Below, one piece after another: positions 1 to 7,355 of a stretch of 20,692 nt of DNA. The notes below the pieces were generated by a model. That model saw nothing but the letters and a program-made list of their open reading frames with translations, ran no database searches and was not told the origin of the DNA. The stretch spans positions 1-20,692 of the forward strand of contig JAICIL010000038.1 in assembly GCA_025924435.1 (NCBI GenBank). Reading direction: 5' to 3'. Source of the DNA: Chloroflexia bacterium. GTDB taxonomy: Bacteria; Chloroflexota; Chloroflexia; Thermomicrobiales; JALYUS01. Position 1 is the stretch's first letter. Every line of letters begins with the position of its first letter. A program made the translations under genes and the position numbers.

Positions 1-938
1 TCGGCGGGACGAAGATTGCCACCGGCATCGTTGATCGCACGGGCGGTATCCTCTACGAGCATGTCGCGCCGACGCGGCAAGAAGATACCGCGCCCCTCGC
101 CGTTCTCCTGCGCGAATTACAGGCGGCGCAGGAAGACGCCGCGCGGCACGGCATCACGCTCGGCGGCATCGGCATCGGCGCGCCGGGCATCGCGCACCAG
201 CAATCGGGCACGGTCGAGTATGCGCCCGCCGTCGGCTGGCATGGCTTCCCGCTGCGGCGCGCGGTGGAGGAAGCGACCGGCCTGCGGACATTCATCGAGA
301 ATGACGGCAACCTCGCCGCGCTCGGCGAGTACGCCTACGGCGCGGGGCAGGGGGAGCGCTGCCTCGTCGTGATCGTCGTCGGCACGGCGGTCGGCAGCGG
401 CATGGTGATCGGCGGGCGGCTCCATCGCGGGGCGCACGAGGCGGCGGGTGAGGTCGGCTACTTCCTCCCGAACCGGGGCGCGCTGGATTGCCAGTACCCC
501 GGCTTCGGCGCGCTTGAAGGCGAAGTGGCGGGGCCGGGGATCGTCCGGCGGGCGCGGGCACGCCTGATCGCCGGGGAAGCGAGCACGCTCGGCGCGCTTC
601 CCCCGGATGCGGTGACGGCGCGGGCGATCTTCGACGCCGCCGAGCGCGGGGACACACTCGCGACGGCGGTTGTGGCGGAGACGGCGGACCTGCTCGCGCT
701 CCTGATCGGCGGGTTCGCGACGATCCTCAATCCGGGAACAATCGTGATCGGCGGCGGCATCGGGCGGCGCGCCGCCGCGCTGATCCCCCGTATCCGGGAG
801 CGGCTGATGGGGCGCGTGCCGTTCGTGCCCGCGCTTGCCGGGTCGGTTTTGCACGAGCGGGCGGTGCTCTATGGCGCGGCGGCCCTCGCCGATCGTTCCC
901 TCGCGGGCGGCATTCACGTCACGGAGAGTCAGCCGTAG
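1..938 (+). CDS. ROK-family sugar kinase (5' end outside window)
   Basis: This is the 3' part of a ROK (repressor/ORF/kinase) family protein, probably a cytoplasmic ATP-dependent kinase for glucose, N-acetylglucosamine or a similar sugar. The frame is open from base 3 and begins with GGTK, the end of the ATP phosphate-binding motif (DxGGTK), so only about ten N-terminal residues should be missing. The IGIGAPG stretch and the ENDGN motif, whose Asp is the expected catalytic base, are both present. The C-terminal NPGTIVIGGGIG segment is typical of the second lobe. No N-terminal HTH can be seen, so a kinase fits better than a NagC/XylR repressor. The usual zinc motif CxCGxxGCxE is absent: the matching stretch reads LDCQYPGFGALE. 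It lies upstream of an amidohydrolase and a sugar ABC importer, so it may phosphorylate the imported sugar. The substrate cannot be read from the sequence. Confidence 0.85.
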   Translation, partial: GGTKIATGIVDRTGGILYEHVAPTRQEDTAPLAVLLRELQAAQEDAARHGITLGGIGIGAPGIAHQQSGTVEYAPAVGWHGFPLRRAVEEATGLRTFIENDGNLAALGEYAYGAGQGERCLVVIVVGTAVGSGMVIGGRLHRGAHEAAGEVGYFLPNRGALDCQYPGFGALEGEVAGPGIVRRARARLIAGEASTLGALPPDAVTARAIFDAAERGDTLATAVVAETADLLALLIGGFATILNPGTIVIGGGIGRRAAALIPRIRERLMGRVPFVPALAGSVLHERAVLYGAAALADRSLAGGIHVTESQP

Positions 939-948
939 GGGGAGTAGT

Positions 949-1033
949 CAGTAGACTGTCGTCGGTAGTCGGTAGACAAAAAAAAGACTTGGAGCGATTC
1001 GGTTTTCAACCGATTACCGGCTACTGTCTACTG
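949..1033. repeat. Imperfect intergenic inverted repeat built of GTAGTC/GTAGAC words
   Basis: The left arm (949-973) and right arm (1009-1033) are each 25 nt and pair at 21 of 25 positions. The left arm is itself made of short repeated words such as AGTAGAC and GGTAGTC. The loop holds an A-run (AAAAAAAA near 977-984) and a smaller hairpin, CGGTT/AACCG (about 1000-1012). It fills the gap between the kinase and the amidohydrolase and could form a transcript hairpin or be a mobile palindromic element. Confidence 0.7.
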
Positions 1034-1054
1034 GCCACTTCGAGGGAGGCATTG

Positions 1055-2035
1055 ATGTTTCAGGACTTACGGGTGATTGACTGGCACGTTCACTTCCCGA
1101 TCTTCCCGGCGACGATGCGCCGCCAGCCGCCGACGCGGCGGCGCATCCCGGAAGTCGGGATGGCGAAGCGGCGCGCGGCGGTCGAGGCGGAGCGGGCGCA
1201 GTGGCGATACGCGTGGGACTTCCCCGAGCCGGAACAGACAAAACGCACTTGGGAAGAGTACGCGGACCTGTGGGACGACGAGGCGGCGAAGTACGGCCTC
1301 GACAAGGTCGTCTTCGTCACCGGGCCGGACAACGACACGCTCGCCGCGATCTGCCGCCGCCACCCGGACCACTTCATCGGCCTCGCGCACCATGACCCCT
1401 GCCAGCCCGGCGCGGCGGCGGAGTTCGAGCGCGGCATCACCGAACTCGGCCTGCGCGGCTACAAGATGCTCGCCCCGACGCTCGACTGGCGGATTGACGA
1501 CGAGCGATACTACCCGATCTGGGAGGTCGCGGCGAAGCATGAGGTACCGATCCTCTTCCACTACGGGATGCTCGGCGGCGCGGGCGGCATCGCGTGGAAC
1601 GAGAAGATCAGCCCGGTGCATCTCGAACCGGCCGCGAAGGACTTTCCGGAGGTCAACTTCGTCGTGCCGCACTTCGGCATCCAGTACGTCACGGACCTTC
1701 TCTTCCTCTGCTGGGCCTGCCCGAATGTCCATGTGGATACGTCGGGATCGAACCAGTGGGTGCGCTGGATGCCCTACCCGCTGACGCTGGCCGATCTCTT
1801 CCATAAATTCTACGAGACGGTCGGGCCGGAGCGGATTCTGTTCGGCAGCGACAGTTCGTGGTTCCCGCGCGGATTTGCCCTCCGCTATCTGCAAGATCAG
1901 TTGCAAATTTGCCGCCTCGCGGGTTTCCCGCACGACCATTTGCAACTGATTTTCGGTGGGAATGCGGCGCGCCTGCTCGGCATTCCACTCGGCGCGGAGG
2001 TGGCGACATCCGAAACCGTCGGCGTCGGCAGATAG
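1055..2035 (+). CDS. Amidohydrolase-2 family metal-dependent hydrolase/decarboxylase
   Basis: This 326-aa protein has the TIM-barrel metal-hydrolase pattern of the amidohydrolase-2 family (PF04909), which includes ACMSD and gamma-resorcylate decarboxylase-like enzymes. Metal ligands are visible: the N-terminal HxH (H11 and H13 in DWHVHFP), H169 (FHYG), H206 (PHFG) and the late Asp D266 (FGSDSS). The frame is open upstream to 989, but that part is encoded by the intergenic repeat. ATG 1055 is preceded by GAGGGAGG at 1042-1049, and it places the HxH motif at the normal distance from the N-terminus. The next gene, a sugar-binding lipoprotein, starts about 60 bp downstream. The neighbourhood suggests hydrolysis or decarboxylation of an imported carbohydrate derivative. 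The family acts on many substrates, so the reaction is unknown. Confidence 0.85.
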   Translation: MFQDLRVIDWHVHFPIFPATMRRQPPTRRRIPEVGMAKRRAAVEAERAQWRYAWDFPEPEQTKRTWEEYADLWDDEAAKYGLDKVVFVTGPDNDTLAAICRRHPDHFIGLAHHDPCQPGAAAEFERGITELGLRGYKMLAPTLDWRIDDERYYPIWEVAAKHEVPILFHYGMLGGAGGIAWNEKISPVHLEPAAKDFPEVNFVVPHFGIQYVTDLLFLCWACPNVHVDTSGSNQWVRWMPYPLTLADLFHKFYETVGPERILFGSDSSWFPRGFALRYLQDQLQICRLAGFPHDHLQLIFGGNAARLLGIPLGAEVATSETVGVGR

Positions 2036-2093
2036 ACGAGCTATCGGAAGAGCGGGGCCATGATGGCCCCGGAAGACAGGGAGGAAACCCGAG

Positions 2094-3605
2094 ATGGAGA
2101 GCCAGCAACAGGTGACGCGGCGGCGGTTCCTCCGCATCGCCGCCGGGACGGCGGCGGGCGGCGTGCTGACCGCCGTACTGGCGGCGTGCGGCAGTTCCAG
2201 CAAGGCGACCGCGACGACCGCCAAACCCGCCGCGACGCAAGGGCCGACGGTCGCGCCGTTCGCCACGATCGCCCCCGCCGCGACGACCGCACCGGCCACT
2301 GGGGCGAGCACGACGACGGCGAGTGGCAGCGCCGCGGCCTCGGCGGCGGGCGCGACGAGCGTGACGGGCAGCGCCGCCGCGCCATCCACGGGCGCGGCGG
2401 CATACGAGCCGAAGAACGCCGTGACGATTGAATACTGGCAGTATCAGTTCGACTCGAAGGTGGATCTCGTCAACAAACTGATCCCGGAGTTCCAGAAGCA
2501 GAACCCGAAGATCACCGTCAAGCATGTCAACTTCCCCTACGACGACTTCCGCACGAAGGTCGCGGCGGCGGTGCAAGCGGGCCAGGGGCCGGATTCCCTG
2601 AACGTCTACTACGGCTGGCTCCCCGCCTATGTGCAGTCCAAATTTCTCCAGCCCTTGCCGGACGAACTCTTCAGTGTGGACAAGGTCGAGAAGAACTTCT
2701 ACGGCATGGTGCAGACCGCGAAATTCAACGGCGCGTACTACGCCGTGCCGACCGCCGTGCGCGTTCTCGCATTGTTCTGGAACAAGGACATGCTGAAAGA
2801 GGCGGGATTCACCGACGCGCCGAAGAACTGGGAAGACCTGGTTAAGGTGGCGCAGGCGACGACGAAGCGCGACGCGAGCGGCAAGTTGTTGCAGGAAGGG
2901 ATCACCTGGGGGCCGGACGGGCAGGGGCACGCGTGGTGGCGCGAGTGCCTGAACCGCCAGAACGGCCTCGTGCCGATGAGCGAGGATCGCCGGAAACTGA
3001 ACTGGAGCGACCCGCTCGGTGTCGAGGCGTTCACCTGGTATACCGACGAGGTGACGAAATACAAAGTGGCCGAGAAAGGCTTCTACACGGACGACACGAC
3101 CGCCTTCAAGACCGGCCACGCCGCCATGACCGTGGACGGCAACTTCCGCATCAGCACGCTCCAGAAGGATGCGCCGACCCTCCAGTACGGCATCGCGCCC
3201 CTGCCGGAGCACAAGAGCAAGGCTACGTTCGCCTCGTTCTGGTGCAACAGCATCACGCGCAAAGCGGGCGACCCGAAGGGCGACCGCTACATCGCGGCGG
3301 CCCTCTTCAATAACTACCTCGCCTCCCCCGCCGTCCAGAAGCAGTGGACCCCGGCGGTCGGCGAACTGCCCGCCACGCCGTCCGTCGGGCAGGAATTCCT
3401 GAGCGACCCGCTCTACAAGGGGTTCGTCTCGCAACTCGGCGACGCGTACGCCACCTTCTACGTCTCCGAAGCGGACGACCGGCAGGCGGTGATTGACGCG
3501 ACGGATCAGGTGATCCTCAAGGGCGTCTCGCCCGCCGACGCCGTCAAGGAGGCCCAAGCCAAGGTCCAAGCGATGATGGACAAGTATTGGGCCGATCAGA
3601 AGTAA
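2094..3605 (+). CDS. Sugar ABC transporter substrate-binding lipoprotein (extracellular solute-binding family 1)
   Basis: This 503-aa protein is the extracytoplasmic binding component of a CUT1-type sugar importer. The N-terminus carries a twin-arginine motif (RRRFL, residues 9-13), a hydrophobic stretch and a lipobox VLAAC, with Cys32 as the lipidated residue. It is therefore probably exported folded by Tat and anchored in the membrane. A low-complexity Ala/Thr/Ser linker follows (about 33-100). The SBP_bac_1 fold begins near TIEYWQYQF, with LIPEFQKQNPKI and the hinge-like VPTAVRVLALFWNKDMLKEAG. ATG 2094 is preceded by GGGAGG at 2079-2084. Two permease genes follow after a gap holding a strong hairpin. 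No ATPase gene is nearby. The ligand cannot be predicted beyond an oligosaccharide or polyol-like solute. Confidence 0.93.
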   Translation: MESQQQVTRRRFLRIAAGTAAGGVLTAVLAACGSSSKATATTAKPAATQGPTVAPFATIAPAATTAPATGASTTTASGSAAASAAGATSVTGSAAAPSTGAAAYEPKNAVTIEYWQYQFDSKVDLVNKLIPEFQKQNPKITVKHVNFPYDDFRTKVAAAVQAGQGPDSLNVYYGWLPAYVQSKFLQPLPDELFSVDKVEKNFYGMVQTAKFNGAYYAVPTAVRVLALFWNKDMLKEAGFTDAPKNWEDLVKVAQATTKRDASGKLLQEGITWGPDGQGHAWWRECLNRQNGLVPMSEDRRKLNWSDPLGVEAFTWYTDEVTKYKVAEKGFYTDDTTAFKTGHAAMTVDGNFRISTLQKDAPTLQYGIAPLPEHKSKATFASFWCNSITRKAGDPKGDRYIAAALFNNYLASPAVQKQWTPAVGELPATPSVGQEFLSDPLYKGFVSQLGDAYATFYVSEADDRQAVIDATDQVILKGVSPADAVKEAQAKVQAMMDKYWADQK

Positions 3606-3606
3606 C

Positions 3607-3677
3607 GAGTGAAAAGTAACAAGTAGCAAAGGTGGCGCTTCTTTCGACTTTCGGCTTGTTACTTGTTACTTTCACTC
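3607..3677 (+). repeat. Long hairpin between binding-protein and permease genes
   Basis: The left arm (3607-3629) and right arm (3656-3677) form a stem of about 22 bp with one bulged A and one mismatch, around a 26-nt loop. The arms contain the direct word AGTAACAAGTA twice on the same strand sense. No T-tract follows, so it is not a classical terminator. Its place after the stop codon of the binding-protein gene is where 3'-end-protecting hairpins occur in sugar-transport operons such as malE-malF. It may raise binding-protein mRNA over permease mRNA. Confidence 0.75.
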
Positions 3678-3693
3678 AGCACGGAGTGCAACG

Positions 3694-4575
3694 ATGACGC
3701 TTGCCAAACGGCGATGGCTGTGGGCGTACGCCTTTCTGCTCATCCCGCTCGTTTTCTTCCTGACGATCCGGATCTGGCCGGCGGTGCAGGCGTTTAAGTT
3801 GAGCCTCTATGACTACGACCCGCTCGACACGGAGCACACATTCCGCGGCCTCGGCAACTACCGCGACCTCGTGCACGACAAGGTCTTCCGGCGCGCCCTC
3901 CTCAATACCTTCCTCTACGTCCTCTACGGCGTGCCGACCGGGCTGATTCTCAGCCTCGCCATCGCGCTCGGGCTGAAGCGGGTCAATCAATTCCGGGGCT
4001 TCCTGCGCTTCCTCTATTTCCTGCCGTACGTCACGGCGCTCGTCGCCGTCTCATGGGTCTGGCGGTGGCTCTATCAGCCGAACGGACTCCTCAACAATCT
4101 CCTGCATGGCCTCGGCCTCCGCAACGCGGGCTTCCTCGGCAGTACGGGGCAGGCGCTCATCTCGGTCACGGTTGTGACGGTCTGGTACGGCCTCGGCTTT
4201 CAGGTGATCATCTTCCTCGCCGGGTTGGAGGGCATCCCGGATGTCTTCTATGAGGCGGCGGAACTCGATGGCGCGACGGCGTGGCAGCGGTTCCGCTTCG
4301 TCACGCTGCCGCTCCTCAATCCCACCATCGTCTTCCTCGCCGTGATCGGCGTCATCCAGTCGCTGCAAATCTTCACGCAAATCCGCAACCTGACGACGAA
4401 TGGCGGGCCGCTGAACAGCACGACGAGCCTCGTGCTCTACGTCTATCAACTCTCCTTCCAGACCCTCCCCGCGCGGATGGGCTACGGCGCGGCGATCACC
4501 GTCGTGCTCTTCGTGATGATCCTCATAATCACCGTCGTCCAGTTGACGGTATTGACGAGGCGCTATGAATACTAG
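3694..4575 (+). CDS. Sugar ABC transporter permease 1 (MalF/UgpA-like)
   Basis: This 293-aa integral membrane protein is one half of the channel of the importer encoded with the upstream binding protein. Six hydrophobic segments are visible, the first near residues 9-27 (WAYAFLLIPLVFFL). The cytoplasmic EAA loop, which docks on the ATPase, reads EAAELDGATAWQRF from E187 with the conserved Gly at 193. That is the binding-protein-dependent permease signature of the MalF/UgpA group. The start at 3694 has GGAG at 3681-3684. The stop overlaps the start of the second permease by 11 bp, so the two are probably translationally coupled. Length and topology are normal for the family. Confidence 0.93.
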   Translation: MTLAKRRWLWAYAFLLIPLVFFLTIRIWPAVQAFKLSLYDYDPLDTEHTFRGLGNYRDLVHDKVFRRALLNTFLYVLYGVPTGLILSLAIALGLKRVNQFRGFLRFLYFLPYVTALVAVSWVWRWLYQPNGLLNNLLHGLGLRNAGFLGSTGQALISVTVVTVWYGLGFQVIIFLAGLEGIPDVFYEAAELDGATAWQRFRFVTLPLLNPTIVFLAVIGVIQSLQIFTQIRNLTTNGGPLNSTTSLVLYVYQLSFQTLPARMGYGAAITVVLFVMILIITVVQLTVLTRRYEY

Positions 4576-5584
4576 AGCGGAGAACCTACCCCCCCGGCCC
4601 CCCTCCCACGCCGGAGTGGCGGAAGGCGGGCGACCTCTGGGCAACAGGGGGGTTAGGTTGTTTGCCGCCACCTCAACCGCCACACCCCGGACGCCGGTCT
4701 ACACGAGCGCAAGAACCATCGCCGAGACGCGGCGGCGCAACTGGCTCGGCGGGCCTTGGTGGCTCTATCTGCTGCTGCTGCTCGGCGGCCTGTGCATGAT
4801 CGTACCCTTCCTCTGGATGCTCTCGACCTCGTTCAAACCGAACCCGGAGATCTACACGACGAGCCTGATTCCCCGGCACCCGACGCTGGCGAACTACACG
4901 AACGTGCTGGAGAAGACGCATTTCCCGCGCTGGTTCCTCAACAGCCTGATCGTGGCGGGCATCACGACGCTCTCCGTCGCCTTCTTCGACTCGCTCGCCG
5001 GGTTCGTCCTGGCGAAATACAATTTCCCCGGCAAACGGGCGATCTTCATCATGATCCTCTCGACCCTGATGGTGCCGACGGAAATGCTCGTCCTGCCGTG
5101 GTACCTGATGAGCGTCAACAACCACTGGGTGCGCGGCGATGTGACGGGGATCGGCGATTACGCGGCGGGGTACTGGTCCATCATGTTCCCCGGCCTGATG
5201 AGCGGCTTCGGCGTCTTTTTGATGCGCCAGTTCTTCGAGGGCATCCCGGACGACCTCTTCGACGCGGCGCGGATTGACGGCGTGAGCGAATTCGGCCTCT
5301 ACTGGCGCATCGGCCTGCCGAGCGTCCGGCCCGCGATCGCCGCCCTGTGCATCTTCACGTTCCTGGGCAACTGGAATGCCTTCCTCTGGCCGCTGATCAT
5401 CACGAACGCCGACAAACTGCGCACCATCCCGGTCGGTATCTCCTTTTTCAGCAGCGATGTCGGCTCCGCGTACGACCTCATCATGGCCTCCGCCTCGCTC
5501 GCGACGCTGCCCGTTGTCATCGTCTTCGCCATCTTCCAGCGGCAGATCATCCGGGGCATCGCGCTGACGGGGCTGAAATCGTAA
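4565..5584 (+). CDS. Sugar ABC transporter permease 2 (MalG/UgpE-like) with repeat-encoded N-terminus
   Basis: This 339-aa protein is the second channel subunit. Six hydrophobic segments are visible, the first at about residues 67-84 (WWLYLLLLLGGLCMIVPF). The EAA loop appears as DAARIDGVSEF from D233, with the conserved Gly at 239. ATG 4565 lies inside the upstream gene and gives an 11-bp overlap. The roughly 65 residues before the first helix are unusual: residues 7-32 are encoded by a palindromic repeat (4583-4659) and are rich in Pro, Gly and Arg. MalG/UgpE proteins usually have a much shorter cytoplasmic N-terminus. Either the repeat was inserted in frame behind the original start, or translation begins later, for example at TTG 4658. 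No ATP-binding subunit follows. Confidence 0.9.
   Translation: MNTRAENLPPRPPSHAGVAEGGRPLGNRGVRLFAATSTATPRTPVYTSARTIAETRRRNWLGGPWWLYLLLLLGGLCMIVPFLWMLSTSFKPNPEIYTTSLIPRHPTLANYTNVLEKTHFPRWFLNSLIVAGITTLSVAFFDSLAGFVLAKYNFPGKRAIFIMILSTLMVPTEMLVLPWYLMSVNNHWVRGDVTGIGDYAAGYWSIMFPGLMSGFGVFLMRQFFEGIPDDLFDAARIDGVSEFGLYWRIGLPSVRPAIAALCIFTFLGNWNAFLWPLIITNADKLRTIPVGISFFSSDVGSAYDLIMASASLATLPVVIVFAIFQRQIIRGIALTGLKS
4583..4659. repeat. Palindromic C-rich repeat inside the permease 2 coding sequence
   Basis: The left end AACCTACCCCCC (from 4583) pairs with GGGGGGTTAGGTT (4647-4659), apart from one extra base. The interior is CCGGCCCCCCTCCC with a short G-rich complement. Its style matches the C-rich palindromes at 5584-5635 and 18138-18241, but here it lies within the open reading frame of the second permease. 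Confidence 0.7.
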
Positions 5585-5635
5585 CCTCACCCCCGGCCCC
5601 TCTCCTTTGCCATGGGGCAAAGGAGAGGGGAGGAA
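5584..5635. repeat. C-rich palindromic repeat with perfect 15-bp stem and 4-nt loop
   Basis: The arms CCCCTCTCCTTTGCC (5597-5611) and GGCAAAGGAGAGGGG (5616-5630) are perfectly complementary around the loop ATGG. It starts directly at the stop codon of permease 2, with the lead-in CCTCACCCCCGG. There is no T-tract, so it is a repeat-type hairpin more than a canonical terminator, although it could still block exonucleases or transcription. Confidence 0.8.
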
Positions 5636-5684
5636 ATGCGGGGAACCTTAATCGAATGAACCTGCACGAGCCGTTGCTCATCGA

Positions 5685-5771
5685 ATGGCTCCCCTCTCCA
5701 TCGCCGGACGGACTTCATCCATTCCCCGATCTCGGGGCAATGGCTCCGTACGAGAGGGGCCGGGGATGAGG
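5685..5771. repeat. Second C-rich repeat copy, sharing a 19-nt block with 18167-18185
   Basis: The left side CCCCTCTCCATCGCCGG and right side GAGAGGGGCCGGGGATGAG form imperfect arms of the same repeat type. The block ATGGCTCCGTACGAGAGGG (5740-5758) recurs exactly at 18167-18185, inside the exporter subunit A gene. With the copy at 5584-5635 it fills the 205-bp gap before the lyase-like gene. No gene was seen in that gap. Confidence 0.7.
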
Positions 5772-5789
5772 CTCAACAAGGAATGAAGA

Positions 5790-7286
5790 ATGTCCGAATT
5801 ACCAACCGGCTTCCCCCACCCCGCCTACCGCGCCATCGTGCTCGATCCGGCGCTCGAAAACGCGCGGGCGCGGCTATTCGGGCCGATGCTGGCCGCGAAC
5901 ACGGCGCATGTCGTCATGCTCGCGGAGCAAGGCATCCTACCGGAGGGGCAGGCGGCGGCGCTCCTCCGCGCCATCCGCGCGGTGGAGGCCGAAGGCGTTG
6001 AGCGCGTGGTCGCCGCCGCGCCGCCGACGGCGGAAGACCTCTTTTTCATGGTCGAAGGGCGGTTGATCGCGCGGGCGGGGCCGGATGTCGGCGGCAACCT
6101 GCAATTGGCGCGCTCCCGCAACGACCTCGGCGCGGCGCTCTGGCGGCTCGTGGCGCGCGACCTCATCCTCGACGTCGTGGAGAAGATACTGGCGTTCCGG
6201 CAGTCGCTCCTCGCGCTCGCGGAGAAGCATGTCGGGACCTTAATGCCCGGCTATACGCACACGCAGCCCGCGCAGCCGACGACGCTCGCGCATCACCTCG
6301 CGGGCGTCTGGGGGCCATTGGAGCGGGACACGGCACGCCTGCAAGCGGCGTACACCCGCGTCAATCAGTCGCCCCTCGGCGCGGCGGCCTTCACGACGAC
6401 GGCCTTCCCGATTGACCGCGCGCGGGTCGCTTCCCTCCTGGGCTTCAACGGCGTGATCGAGAACGGCTACGACGCGGTCGGCGCGTCGGACGCGATGCTC
6501 GAAGCGGTCGGCGCGCTCGTGATCTCCGCCTCGTCGCTCTCCCGCTTCCTCTACGACCTGCTCGTCTGGGCGCGGATCGAGGTCGGCTTCATCCGCGTGG
6601 ACGACGCGTTCGTGCAGATCAGCAGCATCATGCCGCAGAAGCGCAACCCGGTCGTGCTGGAGCACCTGCGCGCCCACCTCGCCTACGTCTACGGCGATGC
6701 CGCGGCCGTGCAGACGATGACGCACAACGCCGCATACGCAGATACGAACGATGTCGAGGACGACATTCAAATTCCGCTCTACCGCGCCTTCGGGCACGCC
6801 GCGAACGTCCTGACGCTCTTCACGGCGGTCTTGGATACGTTGCATGTGGATACGGAGCGGATGACCGCGCTCGCGGGCCGGGGGTTCACGACCGCAACCG
6901 AATTGGCGGACACCCTCGCGCGGGAGTTCGATCTCCCCTTCCGCACCGCGCACGGGATCACCGCGCGCGTCGTGCGCGCCGCCCTCGCGGCAGGCAAGGA
7001 AGCGGACGCCGTGGCGGCGGCAGATGTGCAGGCGGCGGCGGAAGCGACCACCGGCCAGCGCCTGCCGATCACGGGAGCGATGGTCCGCCGCGCCCTCGAC
7101 CCGGCAGCCGTCGTCGCGGCCCGCTCGCTCCCCGGTGGCCCCGCCCCCGATCGCATGCGGACGACCATCGCGGAATCCCAAGCCCGCCTCGACACCGACC
7201 GTGCGTGGCTTGTTGGCATCCGTCAACACCTCGCCGCGGCGACCGCCGCGCGCGAAAAAGCGGCGAAACGGATCGCCGCTCCCTAG
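5790..7286 (+). CDS. Argininosuccinate lyase-like enzyme (fumarase/aspartase superfamily)
   Basis: This 498-aa protein belongs to the superfamily whose members cleave C-N or C-O bonds by elimination, usually releasing fumarate, as homotetramers with shared active sites. Motifs in order: ARSRNDLGA (compare RSRND in argininosuccinate lyase), GYTHTQPAQPTT with H157 as the expected catalytic-region His, SPLGAAAF, and the signature SSIMPQKRNP with S278/S279. ATG 5790 has AAGGA at 5779-5783. Argininosuccinate lyase is the closest family I can name, but RNDL and THTQ differ from the usual RNDQ and THLQ. No other arginine gene is near; the neighbours are a sugar importer, an amidohydrolase and a kinase. 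A catabolic lyase on another amino-dicarboxylate adduct (as in EDDS-lyase-type enzymes) is equally possible, so no gene symbol is given. Confidence 0.8.
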   Translation: MSELPTGFPHPAYRAIVLDPALENARARLFGPMLAANTAHVVMLAEQGILPEGQAAALLRAIRAVEAEGVERVVAAAPPTAEDLFFMVEGRLIARAGPDVGGNLQLARSRNDLGAALWRLVARDLILDVVEKILAFRQSLLALAEKHVGTLMPGYTHTQPAQPTTLAHHLAGVWGPLERDTARLQAAYTRVNQSPLGAAAFTTTAFPIDRARVASLLGFNGVIENGYDAVGASDAMLEAVGALVISASSLSRFLYDLLVWARIEVGFIRVDDAFVQISSIMPQKRNPVVLEHLRAHLAYVYGDAAAVQTMTHNAAYADTNDVEDDIQIPLYRAFGHAANVLTLFTAVLDTLHVDTERMTALAGRGFTTATELADTLAREFDLPFRTAHGITARVVRAALAAGKEADAVAAADVQAAAEATTGQRLPITGAMVRRALDPAAVVAARSLPGGPAPDRMRTTIAESQARLDTDRAWLVGIRQHLAAATAAREKAAKRIAAP

Positions 7287-7301
7287 CGTCACCCGACCGG
7301 A

Positions 7302-7321
7302 GGGTGCATGGCCATGCGCCC
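7302..7321. repeat. Palindrome in the gap between lyase and response-regulator genes
   Basis: A perfect 12-nt palindrome GCATGGCCATGC (7306-7317) is extended by GGG and CCC on the outside with one non-pairing position. It lies between convergent genes, downstream of both stop codons. It could be a hairpin end of either transcript. No T-tract is present. Confidence 0.5.
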
Positions 7322-7355
7322 GCTATTCGTAGTCCTCAGCGCTCAGCACTCGCCC

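Noticed and set aside
1689..3629. Open frame of 646 codons on the - strand across the amidohydrolase and binding-protein genes
   Set aside because: It is a shadow of two real + genes; the translation has no domain and covers the lipoprotein linker in reverse.
5597..5630. Intrinsic terminator after permease 2
   Set aside because: The stem is perfect but is followed by A/G-rich sequence instead of a T-tract, and it belongs to a dispersed repeat family; it is listed as a repeat.
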